Shown here: piece by piece, positions 51,330 to 61,300 of the stretch
Position numbering within the stretch: position 1 is the first letter of the stretch
Layout of the letters: every line of letters begins with the position of its first letter
Source: Dyella halodurans
GTDB lineage: Bacteria; Pseudomonadota; Gammaproteobacteria; Xanthomonadales; Rhodanobacteraceae
Assembly: GCF_026283925.1 (NCBI RefSeq)
Contig: NZ_JAPDPF010000001.1
Location: forward strand, 744,001 to 808,000
Reading direction: 5' to 3'
DNA length: 64,000 bases
Made by a program: the position numbers and the translations under genes
Notes under the pieces: model-generated
The model's database searches: none
Told to the model about the DNA's origin: nothing
Seen by the model: only the letters and a program-made list of their open reading frames with translations

Positions 51330-52781
51330 ATGAGCGCGCACGACATCCGTTCCGCCAAGCGCCCCGAGCCTGACCAGCCGATGCTCGACGTGGCTAACTA
51401 CGTGGTCGACTACCAGATCGAATCCGCCGAAGCCTACGACACCGCGCGCTACATGCTGCTCGATTCGCTGGCCACAGCCATGCTGGCGATGAAGTTCCCC
51501 GAGTGCGTGAAGCATCTCGGCCCGGTCGTGCCGGGCGCCACGCTGCCGGGCGGCGCCCGCGTGCCGGGCACCAGTCACGAGCTGGATCCGGTGCAGGCGG
51601 CCTTCGCCATCGGGACGCAGATCCGCTGGCTGGACTTCAACGACACCTGGCTGGCGGCCGAATGGGGCCATCCGTCGGACAACCTCGGCGCCATCCTGGC
51701 CGTGGCCGACTACCTCAGTCGCCAGGCCGAGCGCGAAGGCGGTCGGCCGCTGAGCGTGCGCGACGTGCTGACGTACGCCATCAAGGCCCACGAAATCCAG
51801 GGCTGCTACGCCCTCAGGAACAGCTTCAACCGCGTCGGCCAGGACCACGTGATCCTGGTGCGCCTGGCCTCCACGGCGGTCGCCACGGCCATGCTGGGAG
51901 GCACCAAGGAGCAGATCACGACGGCGGTGTCGCACAGTTGGATCGATAACGGCGCGCTGCGCAGCTACCGCCATGCGCCGAACACGGGGCCGCGCAAGAG
52001 CTGGGCCGCCGGTGACGCCTGCCGCCGTGCGGTGACGCACGCCATCAATGCGGTTTACCGCGGCGTGGTGGGGTATCCATCGGCGCTGAGCGCCAAGACC
52101 TGGGGCTATTACGACGTGGCCTTCAAGGGCAACGCGTTTCAATTCGAGCGCCCGTTCGGCAGCTACGTGATGGAAAACGTGCTGTTCAAGCTCAGCTACC
52201 CGGCGGAATTTCATGCGCAGACCGCGGTGGAGTGCGCCATGCAGCTGCATGGGGCCGTCGCCGGAAGGATCGATCAGATCAACAAGGTGGCGATTGAAAC
52301 CCAGGAAGCGGGTGCGCGCATCATCGACAAGACCGGCCCCCTGGCCAACTACGCCGATCGCGATCACTGCATCCAGTACATGGTTGCCGTACCGCTGATC
52401 TTCGGCCGTCTCACCGCCGATGATTACAACGACGAGGTGGCCGCCGACCCGCGTATTGACGCCCTCCGCGAGCGGATGGTGGTCAGCCAGAACCCGCAGT
52501 TCACCAAGGACTATTACGACCCGGACAAGCGTTATATCGGCAATTCGGTCCAGGTGTTCTTCAAGGACGGCACGAGCACGGAAAAGGTCTCCATCGACTT
52601 CCCGATTGGCCACCGCAAGCGCCGTGCCGAGGGTATCCCGGTCCTGCTAGCGAAGTTCGAGGCGGCCCTGCGGGGCCACTTGCCTGCCCACCGGGTCAAG
52701 GCCATTCTTGAGGCCACGGCAGACCCGGCGAGGCTGGATGGCATGCCTATTCAGCAGTTCCTGGGCTTCTTCACGTTGTAA
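51330..52781 (+). CDS. prpD: 2-Methylcitrate dehydratase PrpD
   Basis: 483 residues from the ATG at 51330, the same length as the E. coli enzyme; the 27-codon upstream extension has no family sequence. MmgE/PrpD fold: VANYVVDYQIESAEAYDTAR, ARYMLLDSLATAMLA, WLDFNDTWLAAEWGHPSDNL (active-site Asp/His region), GCYALRNSFNRVGQDHV and SYPAEFHAQTAVECAM. It performs the iron-independent dehydration of 2-methylcitrate, in parallel to AcnD/PrpF. Divergent from acnD. Confidence 0.96.
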   Translation: MSAHDIRSAKRPEPDQPMLDVANYVVDYQIESAEAYDTARYMLLDSLATAMLAMKFPECVKHLGPVVPGATLPGGARVPGTSHELDPVQAAFAIGTQIRWLDFNDTWLAAEWGHPSDNLGAILAVADYLSRQAEREGGRPLSVRDVLTYAIKAHEIQGCYALRNSFNRVGQDHVILVRLASTAVATAMLGGTKEQITTAVSHSWIDNGALRSYRHAPNTGPRKSWAAGDACRRAVTHAINAVYRGVVGYPSALSAKTWGYYDVAFKGNAFQFERPFGSYVMENVLFKLSYPAEFHAQTAVECAMQLHGAVAGRIDQINKVAIETQEAGARIIDKTGPLANYADRDHCIQYMVAVPLIFGRLTADDYNDEVAADPRIDALRERMVVSQNPQFTKDYYDPDKRYIGNSVQVFFKDGTSTEKVSIDFPIGHRKRRAEGIPVLLAKFEAALRGHLPAHRVKAILEATADPARLDGMPIQQFLGFFTL

Positions 52782-52821
52782 AGACGGCGTGAGCTGAAAA
52801 TGAACGAGCGTTTGGGGTCGA

Positions 52822-52849
52822 TTCGCAATTGTTTAATTTTTGCTAAACT
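52822..52849 (+). promoter_or_regulatory. Probable promoter of the first OmpA-type gene
   Basis: Extended -10 TGCTAAACT (52841-52849) with a weak -35 TTCGCA 16 bp upstream, in an AT-rich patch. The second OmpA-type gene has the related TGCTACACTCCGCCGCGC at 54621, so the element appears conserved between the paralogues. Confidence 0.5.
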
Positions 52850-52939
52850 ACTCCGCGCCCGTTTCGGGTATCTGAGCATCATAGGTTCTAAAGTCATGTC
52901 CGGGGATTCGAGAGGAGTTGGTTTCCACGGCTGATGTAA

Positions 52940-52990
52940 TTCCCGTCTGGGGTGAACGGACGCGCACACCAATAAACGAGGAGACACCTG
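52940..52990 (+). promoter_or_regulatory. Conserved 5' leader of the first OmpA-type gene
   Basis: TTCCCGTCTGGGGTGAACGG, then ACCAATAA and GAGGAGACACC before the ATG. The same words in the same order occur at 54728-54778 before the second paralogue. The strong Shine-Dalgarno fits very high expression. Confidence 0.6.
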
Positions 52991-54112
52991 ATGAAACGTA
53001 AGGGCCTATACATTTTTATTGCCCTCGTACTGGGCGGCGCAGGTGCCGTTCATGCACAGGACAACACTTCCAGCTCGACGTCGACCACCACACAGTCGAC
53101 CCCGGCCTCGGGCTATGACGGTCGCTGGTACATAGCCCCGACGGTCGGTGGCTACTACAACGACACCAAGCGCAACACCAACAGCACTCAGTTCTACTAT
53201 GGCCTGGGCGTTGGTCGGTTCTTCGGTCCGAACTGGTCGCTTGATCTCTTCGCGGATCGCACCAAGCGCACCATCGACGACAGCCTGGGCGGCGGTCGTT
53301 GGTCGAACAACAACTACGGCGTGACGGCCCGCTACTACTTCCTGGATTGGAACGCATGGCGCCCGTATCTGTTGGGCGGCGTGATGGGTAGCCAGCACAT
53401 CACCCAGATCAGCAACGGCTGGTCGCCGGCGGCCGAAGCAGGCGTGGGTCTGTCGAAGACCATCACCGACAGTTCCGATTTCCGTGTCGAAGGCGGCTAC
53501 CGCTACGACTGGGACAACGTGACCCTGCGCAACCGCAATGGTTATGGCGACTGGTTCTTCGGCGTCAGCATCGTGTCTCGCTTCGGCGAGCCCGCCGCTG
53601 CACCCGTGGTTGCGGCGCCGCCGCCGCCGCCGGATTGCTCCAAGCAGTTCCGCAACGGCGTGAACCTGTGCGACAACAAGTGCCCGGATCTGCCGGAAGG
53701 CACGATCGTCGGTCCGGATGGCTGCCCGCAGAAGGTGGTGATCGACCTGCGCGGCGTGAACTTCAAGTTCGATCGTCCGAAGAAGAACGAGACGAACATC
53801 GGACCGTCGCTGGCTGAGCCGACCAAGGACTCGTTGGCGATCCTCGATCAGACGGTTGATACCCTCAAGCGTTACCCGCAGGTGCGCGTGCTGGTGGCTG
53901 GCCACACAGACAACGTCGGTACGGCCGAGTACAACCAGAGCCTGTCGGAGCGTCGTGCGAAGATCGTGTACGACTACCTGATCGCCCACGGCATCGATCA
54001 GAGCCGCCTCGATCCTCCGGTGGGTTATGGCTTGACCAAGCCGATCGACACCAACGACACGGCCGAAGGTCGCGCTCGCAATCGTCGTACGGAGCTGGAC
54101 GTTCAGCAGTAA
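52991..54112 (+). CDS. OmpA-family outer-membrane protein, paralogue 1
   Basis: 373 residues with a signal peptide ending AVHA-QD. N-terminal eight-stranded barrel (about 38-205: GYDGRWYIAPTVGGYYND, WRPYLLGGVMGSQH, GDWFFGVSIVSRFGEP), a Pro/Ala hinge, and a Cys-containing linker CSKQFRNGVNLCDNKCPDLP. The OmpA peptidoglycan-binding domain follows (about 260-373) with VAGHTDNVGTAEYNQSLSER and RARNRRTEL. It anchors the outer membrane to peptidoglycan and may act as a small porin. Followed by a strong terminator and a second paralogue. Confidence 0.95.
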   Translation: MKRKGLYIFIALVLGGAGAVHAQDNTSSSTSTTTQSTPASGYDGRWYIAPTVGGYYNDTKRNTNSTQFYYGLGVGRFFGPNWSLDLFADRTKRTIDDSLGGGRWSNNNYGVTARYYFLDWNAWRPYLLGGVMGSQHITQISNGWSPAAEAGVGLSKTITDSSDFRVEGGYRYDWDNVTLRNRNGYGDWFFGVSIVSRFGEPAAAPVVAAPPPPPDCSKQFRNGVNLCDNKCPDLPEGTIVGPDGCPQKVVIDLRGVNFKFDRPKKNETNIGPSLAEPTKDSLAILDQTVDTLKRYPQVRVLVAGHTDNVGTAEYNQSLSERRAKIVYDYLIAHGIDQSRLDPPVGYGLTKPIDTNDTAEGRARNRRTELDVQQ

Positions 54113-54778
54113 TCGCTGCAACGGTAAAGTTGGAAAGAGAGCCCGGCATTGCCGGGCTCTTTTTTTGCTTTGCCGCGCACGACCGCGACATCGCTTTGAG
54201 CGACTGCATGTACGGCAATGCCTAAATACTTGCCGCGCTTCATGCGCATCTCGTTGTGCGCTTCACGCGCTTCGTGAGTGACGTTTTTTCTGTCGTCATG
54301 GCGAGCGTGCTCCGGCGAAGCGCGCTCGCTGGTCGACATCGCACACCTCGGCGAGTGGCGACACGTTTGCTGATGGCATGCGCATCAGCAATGAATTCGC
54401 TTGCTCACCATCGCGCGCACGCGAACGCAAATCATGGCTTGCTGCTGACGTTATGCGTGACGAACTGCACTTGCTGGTCGGTGTTGCGCGCATGAAATGC
54501 GCTGGGTCAGCGACACTTTGTCGCACTCATCGACAGCATCGATGCATGCGCAATCCGCACTTGTCTGAACCACAGTTCACCAACGTCGTCTCGTATTGCG
54601 TGCGATGCGCTTAACGATTTTGCTACACTCCGCCGCGCTCACGATTTCGTGAATTTTTCTTGATCGCGACGTGAAGCAAAGGGATGACACAAATCCCTGG
54701 TCGTAGAAATTTGTTTTAGACGCGCGATTTCCGTCTGGGGTGGAATGGACGCGAATACCAATAACTAGGAGACACCAG
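54113..54778. other. Intergenic region between the two OmpA-type genes
   Basis: 666 bp: the first gene's terminator, about 430 bp with many short GCGC/CATGCGCAT-type repeats and no convincing gene, then the second promoter (extended -10 at 54621-54629) and conserved leader (54728-54778). Confidence 0.5.
54138..54166 (+). terminator. Intrinsic terminator of OmpA-type paralogue 1
   Basis: AGAGCCCGGC pairs with GCCGGGCTCT around ATT, followed by six further T. Confidence 0.92.
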
Positions 54779-55894
54779 ATGATGAATCGTAAGGGCTTGT
54801 ACTTCATGATCGCCCTGGCCCTGGGCGGCGTAGGTGCCGTTCACGCGCAGGACAACACCGCCGGTGCGGCCACCACGACCACGCCTAGCTACGATGGTCG
54901 CTGGTATATCGCTCCGACCGTCGGCGGCTACTACAACGACACCGATCGCAACACCAACAGCCGCCAGTTCTACTATGGCCTTGGCGTTGGTCGCTTCATT
55001 TCCCCGAACGTGTCGCTCGACCTGTTCGTCGATCGCACGAAGCGCACCGTTGATGGTGGCCAAAATAGTCGCTGGGCCAACAACAACTACGGTGTGACCG
55101 CGCGCTTCTACTACGGCGAATGGACCGCATGGCGTCCGTACCTGCTCGCCGGCGTGATGGGCAGCCAGCACCAGAACGCTGTCGACAACGGCTGGGCACC
55201 GGCTGCCGAGCTGGGCGTGGGCGTGTCGAAGACCATCACCGACAGCACCGACCTGCGCGTCGAAACCGGCTACCGTTATGACTGGGACGACAAGACCCAG
55301 CCGAACAAGAACGGCTACGGCGATTGGTTCCTGGGCCTCAGCATCGTGTCGCGCTTCGGCGAGCCGGCAGCTGCCGCTCCGGTCGCAGCTCCCGCGCCGG
55401 CACCGGTTGCTCCGGACTGCTCCAAGCAGTTCCGCAACGGCGTGAACCTGTGCGACAACAAGTGCCCGGATCTGCCGGAAGGCACGATCGTCGGTCCGGA
55501 CGGTTGCCCGCAAAAGGTCGTCATCGACCTGCGCGGCGTGAACTTCAAGTTCGATCGTCCGAAGAAGGGCGAGGCCGACATCCGCAAGGCGCTGGCTGAG
55601 CCGACCGCTGACTCGCTGGCGATCCTGGATCAGGCTGTCGACACCTTGCAGCGTTACCCGCAGGTGCACGTGACCGTTGCCGGCCACACCGACAACGTCG
55701 GCACCGCCGAGTACAACCAGGCGCTGTCCGAGCGTCGCGCGAAGATCGTGTTTGACTACCTGACCTCGCGCGGCATCGCTGCCGATCGTCTGGAAGGCCC
55801 GCTCGGTTTCGGCAAGAACAACCCGATCGACACCAACGACACAGATGCTGGCCGCGCACGTAACCGTCGCACGGAGCTGCAGGTCAAGCAGTAA
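54779..55894 (+). CDS. OmpA-family outer-membrane protein, paralogue 2
   Basis: 371 residues; ATG at 54779 or 54782 behind AGGAGACACC. Same architecture as the preceding gene: signal peptide, barrel (YDGRWYIAPTVGGYYNDTDR, WRPYLLAGVMGSQHQNAVDN), Ala/Pro hinge, the identical Cys linker, and the OmpA domain (VAGHTDNVGTAEYNQALSER, ARNRRTELQVKQ). A tandem duplicate kept with its own promoter, leader and terminator. The 83-nt block at 55418-55500 is identical to 53636-53718, which points to gene conversion or strong constraint. Confidence 0.95.
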   Translation: MMNRKGLYFMIALALGGVGAVHAQDNTAGAATTTTPSYDGRWYIAPTVGGYYNDTDRNTNSRQFYYGLGVGRFISPNVSLDLFVDRTKRTVDGGQNSRWANNNYGVTARFYYGEWTAWRPYLLAGVMGSQHQNAVDNGWAPAAELGVGVSKTITDSTDLRVETGYRYDWDDKTQPNKNGYGDWFLGLSIVSRFGEPAAAAPVAAPAPAPVAPDCSKQFRNGVNLCDNKCPDLPEGTIVGPDGCPQKVVIDLRGVNFKFDRPKKGEADIRKALAEPTADSLAILDQAVDTLQRYPQVHVTVAGHTDNVGTAEYNQALSERRAKIVFDYLTSRGIAADRLEGPLGFGKNNPIDTNDTDAGRARNRRTELQVKQ

Positions 55895-55916
55895 TCGACC
55901 TGTAGAGCAGTACCGA

Positions 55917-55947
55917 AAAGCCCGGCTTTTGCCGGGCTTTTCTTTTT
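55917..55947 (+). terminator. Intrinsic terminator of OmpA-type paralogue 2
   Basis: AAAGCCCGGC pairs with GCCGGGCTTT around TTTT, followed by TCTTTTT. Confidence 0.9.
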
Positions 55948-56079
55948 GTGCGCACGTATCGGCCCGACGGATCCCGCAACCACGCGGGTACGCCATCGAT
56001 CTCAATGGCGCACCCGGTCGCCCAATCGCCTACCATGTGGCATGGCGACTTTCGTCGAGAGCCTATCGTTCGACCACTC

Positions 56080-56838
56080 ATGCGTACTCCCCGATCCAAC
56101 ACCTCGACACGCGCAGCGGCTGCACCTCGTCATGGATTGGCGCGTGTGCTGAGCAAGCTGGGCGTGTGCTCGCGCAGCCAGGCCGAAAAGGCGGTGCGCG
56201 AGGGCAGGGTGAGTGTGGATGGCAAGGTCGTGCTCGATCCCGAACGTCCCACCGATGCGCAACGCCAGCAGATCAGGTTCGACAACGAGCCGGTGATGGC
56301 CACGACGCGTGTCTATCTCGCGCTCAACAAGCCGCGAGGCATCGTGGTCAGTGCAGCCGACGAGCGCGGCCGCGACACGGTCTACGACTTGCTGAAGGAT
56401 GCCGGGTTACCGTGGCTGGGTCCGGTGGGGAGGCTGGACAAGGCCAGCGAGGGTTTGCTGCTGTTGAGCAACGACAGCGTCTGGGCGGCGCAGCTTACCG
56501 AGCCCAGGCATCACGTGGACAAGACCTATCACGTGCAGATCGACAGCATTCCGGATCAGGCGCTGTTGGATCGGCTGCTGGAAGGCATCGTCGAGCAGGG
56601 TGAGCGCCTTGCCGCCATACGCGTCGCGCTGTTGCGCTCAGGCGAAAAGAACGCGTGGCTCGAGATCGTGCTGGATGAAGGGCGCAATCGGCACATCAGG
56701 CGCCTGCTGGCAGCACATGACATCTCGGTGCTGCGGCTGATTCGCGTGGCGATTGGGCCGCTGGCGCTGGGTGAGCTGGCCAAGGGGCAGTGGCGGCATT
56801 TGAGCGCTGATGAAGTGCGCGCGTTGGCGGTGCCTTAG
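56080..56838 (+). CDS. RsuA/RluB/E/F-family pseudouridine synthase
   Basis: 252 residues from the ATG at 56080; in-frame sequence further upstream has no homology-like content. S4 RNA-binding domain (about 20-65, ARVLSKLGVCSRSQAEKAVR, VSVDGKVVLDP), then the catalytic domain with YLALNKPRGIVVSAADE, catalytic Asp in VGRLDKASEGLLLLSND and TKTYHVQ-type strand KTYHVQID, and LDEGRNRHIRRLL. It modifies uridines in rRNA; which position cannot be decided from sequence alone. Confidence 0.92.
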   Translation: MRTPRSNTSTRAAAAPRHGLARVLSKLGVCSRSQAEKAVREGRVSVDGKVVLDPERPTDAQRQQIRFDNEPVMATTRVYLALNKPRGIVVSAADERGRDTVYDLLKDAGLPWLGPVGRLDKASEGLLLLSNDSVWAAQLTEPRHHVDKTYHVQIDSIPDQALLDRLLEGIVEQGERLAAIRVALLRSGEKNAWLEIVLDEGRNRHIRRLLAAHDISVLRLIRVAIGPLALGELAKGQWRHLSADEVRALAVP

Positions 56839-56846
56839 CTTGTCTT

Positions 56847-56996
56847 CCTCTCCCCGGTGGGGAGAGGACTGAGGTGAGCCCCAAAAAGGGGGTAAAGGGC
56901 GGGTGCTCGCGAAAACCGCGCAAACGAGCTCGCTTTGAATTGGCGATGTCGCAAGATTGACCCCTCACCCCAACCCTCTCCCCAAAGGGGAGAGGG
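56847..56996. repeat. Paired inverted repeats between the pseudouridine synthase gene and kbl
   Basis: Two perfect stems, CCTCTCCCC-GGT-GGGGAGAGG (56847-56867) and CCCTCTCCCC-AAA-GGGGAGAGGG (56974-56996), with complementary GAGGTGAGCCCC/CCCCTCACCCC flanks. They are typical intergenic REP-type elements and may terminate both convergent transcripts. Confidence 0.7.
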
Positions 56997-57005
56997 AGCA
57001 AGAGA

Positions 57006-58199
57006 TCAAATCACGCCCAGCTTCCTGCCGACCTTGGTGAAGGCCGCAATCGCCTGGTCGAGGTGCTCGCGCGTATGCGCGGCGCTCATCTGGGTGCGGA
57101 TGCGCGCCTGGCCCTGCGGTACCACGGGGTAGAAGAAGCCGGTGACGTAGATGCCTTCGTCGAGCAGTTCGGCCGCCATGGCCTGGGCCTTCTTGGCGTC
57201 GTAGATCATCACGGGCACGATCGGGTGCACGCCCGGCTTGATGTCGAAGCCGGCCTTGGTCATCTGCTCGCGGAAGTAGCGCGTGTTTTCCTTCACTTGA
57301 TCGCGCAGGTCGCCGGCGGCGGCGAGCATCTCGAACACCTTGATGCCGGCGGCCACCACGTGCGGCGGCAACGAGTTGGAGAACAGGTAGGGGCGCGAGC
57401 GCTGGCGCAGCATCTCGATGATTTCGCGCGGGCCGGTGGTGAAACCACCCAGCGCGCCGCCGAGAGCCTTGCCCAGGGTGCCGGTGATGATGTTGATCTT
57501 GCTCAGCACGCCGTTCACTTCGGCCGAGCCGCGACCGGTGTCGCCGAGGAAGCCGGTGCAATGGCATTCGTCGATATGCACCAGCGCACCGTATTTCTCC
57601 GCCAGCGCGGTGATCTGGTCGAGCGGGGCGATGAAGCCGTCCATCGAGAACGCACCATCGGTGGTGATCAGCTTGGTGCGCGCACCGGCTGCATCGGCGG
57701 CCTGCAGCTGCTTCTCCAGGTCGGCCATGTCGCAGTTGCCGTAGCGGAAGCGCTTGGCCTTGCACAGGCGGATGCCGTCAATGATCGAGGCATGGTTGAG
57801 CGCGTCGGAGATGATCGCGTCTTCCTCACCGAGCAGCGGCTCGAACAAGCCGCCGTTCGCGTCGAAGCAGGCGGCGTAGAGGATGGTGTCCTCGGTGCCG
57901 AAGAAGTCGGCGATGTCTTTTTCCAGCTGCTTGTGCAGGTCCTGCGTGCCGCAGATGAAGCGCACCGACGCCATGCCGAAGCCGTGCGTATCCAACGCGT
58001 CCTTCGCGGCCTGGATCACTTCGGGGTGATCGGCCAGCCCCAGATAGTTGTTCGCGCAGAAATTGAGGACTTCCTTGCCGCTGTCCAGGCGGATCTTCGC
58101 CGACTGCGGAGAAGTGATGATGCGCTCGGCCTTGAACAGGCCTTGCTCACGGATCGATTCGAGTTCGCTGGCAAAGCGCGACTGGCCGGGGTAGCTCAT
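57006..58199 (-). CDS. kbl: Glycine C-acetyltransferase (2-amino-3-ketobutyrate CoA ligase)
   Basis: 397 residues, alpha-oxoamine synthase family. PLP Lys244 in [13 protein letters not shown]; substrate and cofactor residues in [50 protein letters not shown] and YLFSNSLPP. It cleaves 2-amino-3-ketobutyrate with CoA to glycine and acetyl-CoA, completing threonine degradation started by Tdh. The tdh gene lies on the same strand but beyond a 3.7-kb DUF748 gene, so the pair is not adjacent as in E. coli. Confidence 0.97.
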   Translation of the reverse strand: MSYPGQSRFASELESIREQGLFKAERIITSPQSAKIRLDSGKEVLNFCANNYLGLADHPEVIQAAKDALDTHGFGMASVRFICGTQDLHKQLEKDIADFFGTEDTILYAACFDANGGLFEPLLGEEDAIISDALNHASIIDGIRLCKAKRFRYGNCDMADLEKQLQAADAAGARTKLITTDGAFSMDGFIAPLDQITALAEKYGALVHIDECHCTGFLGDTGRGSAEVNGVLSKINIITGTLGKALGGALGGFTTGPREIIEMLRQRSRPYLFSNSLPPHVVAAGIKVFEMLAAAGDLRDQVKENTRYFREQMTKAGFDIKPGVHPIVPVMIYDAKKAQAMAAELLDEGIYVTGFFYPVVPQGQARIRTQMSAAHTREHLDQAIAAFTKVGRKLGVI

Positions 58200-58395
58200 G
58201 AGGGGATTCCAGCTGGGGGCAAAGCGCTATTTTGAGCCCTTGCGGCGGCGCTGGGAAGGAAGGGGCCTGGGGGTGGGTCGTGGGGGCGCATGAATGAGTT
58301 ACGCCGCTTCGACCATGCAGCACTCTAGATGAGCAAGACGCCCCGACGCGCGCTTCTTGCGCCCGCTACCCACCCCAATCCCCCAAGCTCCCGCC

Positions 58396-61300
58396 TCACC
58401 CCTGATGCAGGCCAAACTCCGTGCGCGTCGTCTTGCCCTTGTCGTCGATGCCTTCGGCAGTGAGCTTCGGATCCTTCAGCGCCATGCGCTTGTCGTCCAG
58501 TTTGCCGTGCAGCCAGGTCTGGACGGCGGCGGCGCGTCGATTGGCGAGGTCGCGCATGGCCTGGTCGTCCACCGCGACATTGGTTTCCATCAGGCTGCGC
58601 ATCTCGTCGGGCTCAAGTGACTTCTTCAGGCCGATGACATTCTTGGGCTTGCCCTTGAAGTCGTCGTCCTTGTAGGCGCGCCTGAGGTACTTCTCGTACT
58701 CGTCCGGGGTGACATCGACCGAGGCCAGCGCGGCGTTCGAGGTGTCGGCGTTCTTGCCCGACTTGTCCTGCGCCTTCTCCCGGCGAACCATGGTGTCCAC
58801 GGTGAACTTGCGCAGTCCGTCCTGGTCCTTGGCCGGGTCGACACGGCCGATGATGTCGAGATTCAGCGCGGTTTTCTGGTTGAGCATGCCGACCACCTTG
58901 CCCAGTCGCTCCTGTGCGGCACTGTCCAGCACGTCCGAACCCGGCTCGAATTCCACGTAGCCCAGGTCTTCATGGCTGCCGCCGCCAAAGGCTGCGCCGA
59001 GCAGATGAAACGGTGCCGTGACCGCCTTGGCGATCAGGTTGCCGATGGCGCGCCAGATCAGGCCGCCCATGCTGAACTGCGGATCGTCCAGCGAACCGGA
59101 CACCGGCACGTTCACGTCGATATTGCCTTGCGAGTCCTTCAGCAGGGCCACCGCCAGCTTCACCGGAAGGTGCTTGATGCCGGGACTCTCATCGCGGTCG
59201 CCGAAGGTCAGCTGGGTAATGAAGATGTGGTTGTCGGCATTGAGCTTGCGGTTGTCCAGCATGTAGTGGACATCCATGGTCAGCTTGCCGGCGGTGATCG
59301 GGTAACCGGTGTACTTGGTGGAGTAGGCGGTAAGCCGGGTCAACTCGACCTCGTTGGCCTTGCCCTTGATATCGAGGAAGGCCACCGGCTGCAGCGGATT
59401 GATGGTGCCGTCGATATCCACCGGCGAGTTGTCGTCCAGCGCCGCCTGCACCGACAGGTCGGCGGGCGGGTCGCCGGGCGTGGTGCCAAAGGCCCCGATC
59501 TTGCCGGTGAGCTTGGTCAGGTTGGCGGTGTAATTCGGCTTGATGAAGTTGTCGGTGTAGTTGAGCTGGCCGTTGAGCAGGGTGAGGCCGCCGATATGGA
59601 TGTCGGCCGGCGGCGAGGCGGGCGCTGCCGGCGCGGCCGTGGCGGGTGCGGTGGCGACGGCGACCGGAGCCGATGGCTTCGGTGCCGCCGGGGCCACCGG
59701 CGAGAGCGGCACACCACCTTCGGCGCGGGTCACCGAGACCGGCGCCTGCTCCGGGTTGGCCACCACCTCGGACAAGTTCAGCGTGCCGTTGGCATTGACG
59801 ATCACGCGCGCGTAGAACGAGCTGAGCACCAGGTTGCCCGCGTGCATGCGCGGGGCGCCGGTGCCATACGCGGCGTCGAGGTTGGAGGCGCTGAGCGTGC
59901 GCCAGCGCAGGAAGTCATCGCCGGTGAGCTTGTCCTGCACGCGTACCTGCTCGAGTGCGGCACTGCCCTGGTAATTGATCTTGGGGTCCTTGCCGCGGCC
60001 GTCGTAGTGCAGCTTGCCGTTGCCGCTCACGCGCGCGCTGGCGATGGTCACATTGAGCGGCACGCTGATGTAGGACGTGAAACTGGCGAGGTCGATCTGC
60101 TTGGAGGTCAGCTGCACATCGGCCATGGCCGGCGTGGGCTGCACCTTGCCGTTGACCGAAAAGCTGCCCTTGCCGATGCTGCCTTCCAGCTTCATCGTGC
60201 GCGGCTGATCCAGCTTGTCGGTCAGATCGTCGATACCGCCCTTGAGCGCGGTCACCTGGATGTTCACTGGCTTCTCGCCCGAGGCCTGGTCAGTGAAATT
60301 GACGCTGGCGTTGTCCATGCCCAGGTGGGCCACGCTCCAGTGCCACGGTGGCGTAGCGTCCGCTGCCGCCTTGCCGGCCGGCCCCTTCGCCGCGAACAGA
60401 TCCAGCAAGGTGATGCGCTTATGCGAATCGCGCACCACGTCCACGGCAAAACCATCGGCCGTCACCGTGCCCAGCTGCGCCTGGCGATCGGCCAGATCGA
60501 TCAGGTTGATCTCGGTATCGGCCTTGTTCCAGGCCACGGGCGCGCCGTGACCTTTGACCTGGGGTTCCAGCGCGAAGTCGGTGACGGTGGTGTGCGCATC
60601 GGCGAGATGCACGTTGACCGCCTTGCTCCAGTCGAGCTGAAGCTTGCCGTTAGCGTCGAGCTTGCCCTTGGTGACGCGCGCAGCCAGGCCTTGATAGGCG
60701 ACCGCCTGCAGCGGCACCAGGTCGACCTGCTTCATCTCCAGCGTGCCGGCCAGCCGCGCGGCGGCCAGATCCAGCGTGCCCTTGGCGACAACCTCGCCGC
60801 CGAACAACTGGCCGGCGAGATCGAGCTTGCCGGCAGGCGCGGGCAGCTTGCTCAGGCCCTCCAGGCTACCGTGCAGGCGGACCAGGTCGAGCTTGTCCTT
60901 GCTCGGGCTGGTGTAATGCACGGCGCTATCGTCAAGCAGCATCGCGGCGATGCGCAGGTCCATCGGGGGTGAGGACGAGTCGGTAGGTGCGGACGGCGCG
61001 GTCAGCGTGTCCAGGTTGCTATGGCCTGCCTCGTCCAGCGCATAGTGCAGCTGCGCCTGGGTGAGCTTGAGCGTGCCCAGGTGATAGCGCGAGACCAGCG
61101 GCTGTACATCCTGCAGATCCACACTGGCGTGGCCGAGCGTGAGGATGGGCTGCTCATGGTTGCTGTTGAGCACGAAGTCGTCCAGCTCAAGATTGCCGGT
61201 CAGCTCCACCAGAGGCGTGGGCTTGGCTTGGACGAAGTGCAGGTCCAGCTTGCCGCTGGCCAGTCCCTTGGGAATGGCCACCGGCAGCGGGGTGGGGGCG

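Noticed and set aside
54256-54614. Overlapping 78-79-codon frames between the OmpA-type genes
   Set aside because: No ribosome-binding sites; the sequence is dominated by short GCGC-type repeats and the frames look incidental.
58972-60972. 666-codon open frame on the plus strand
   Set aside because: Antisense to the DUF748 gene; shadow composition.
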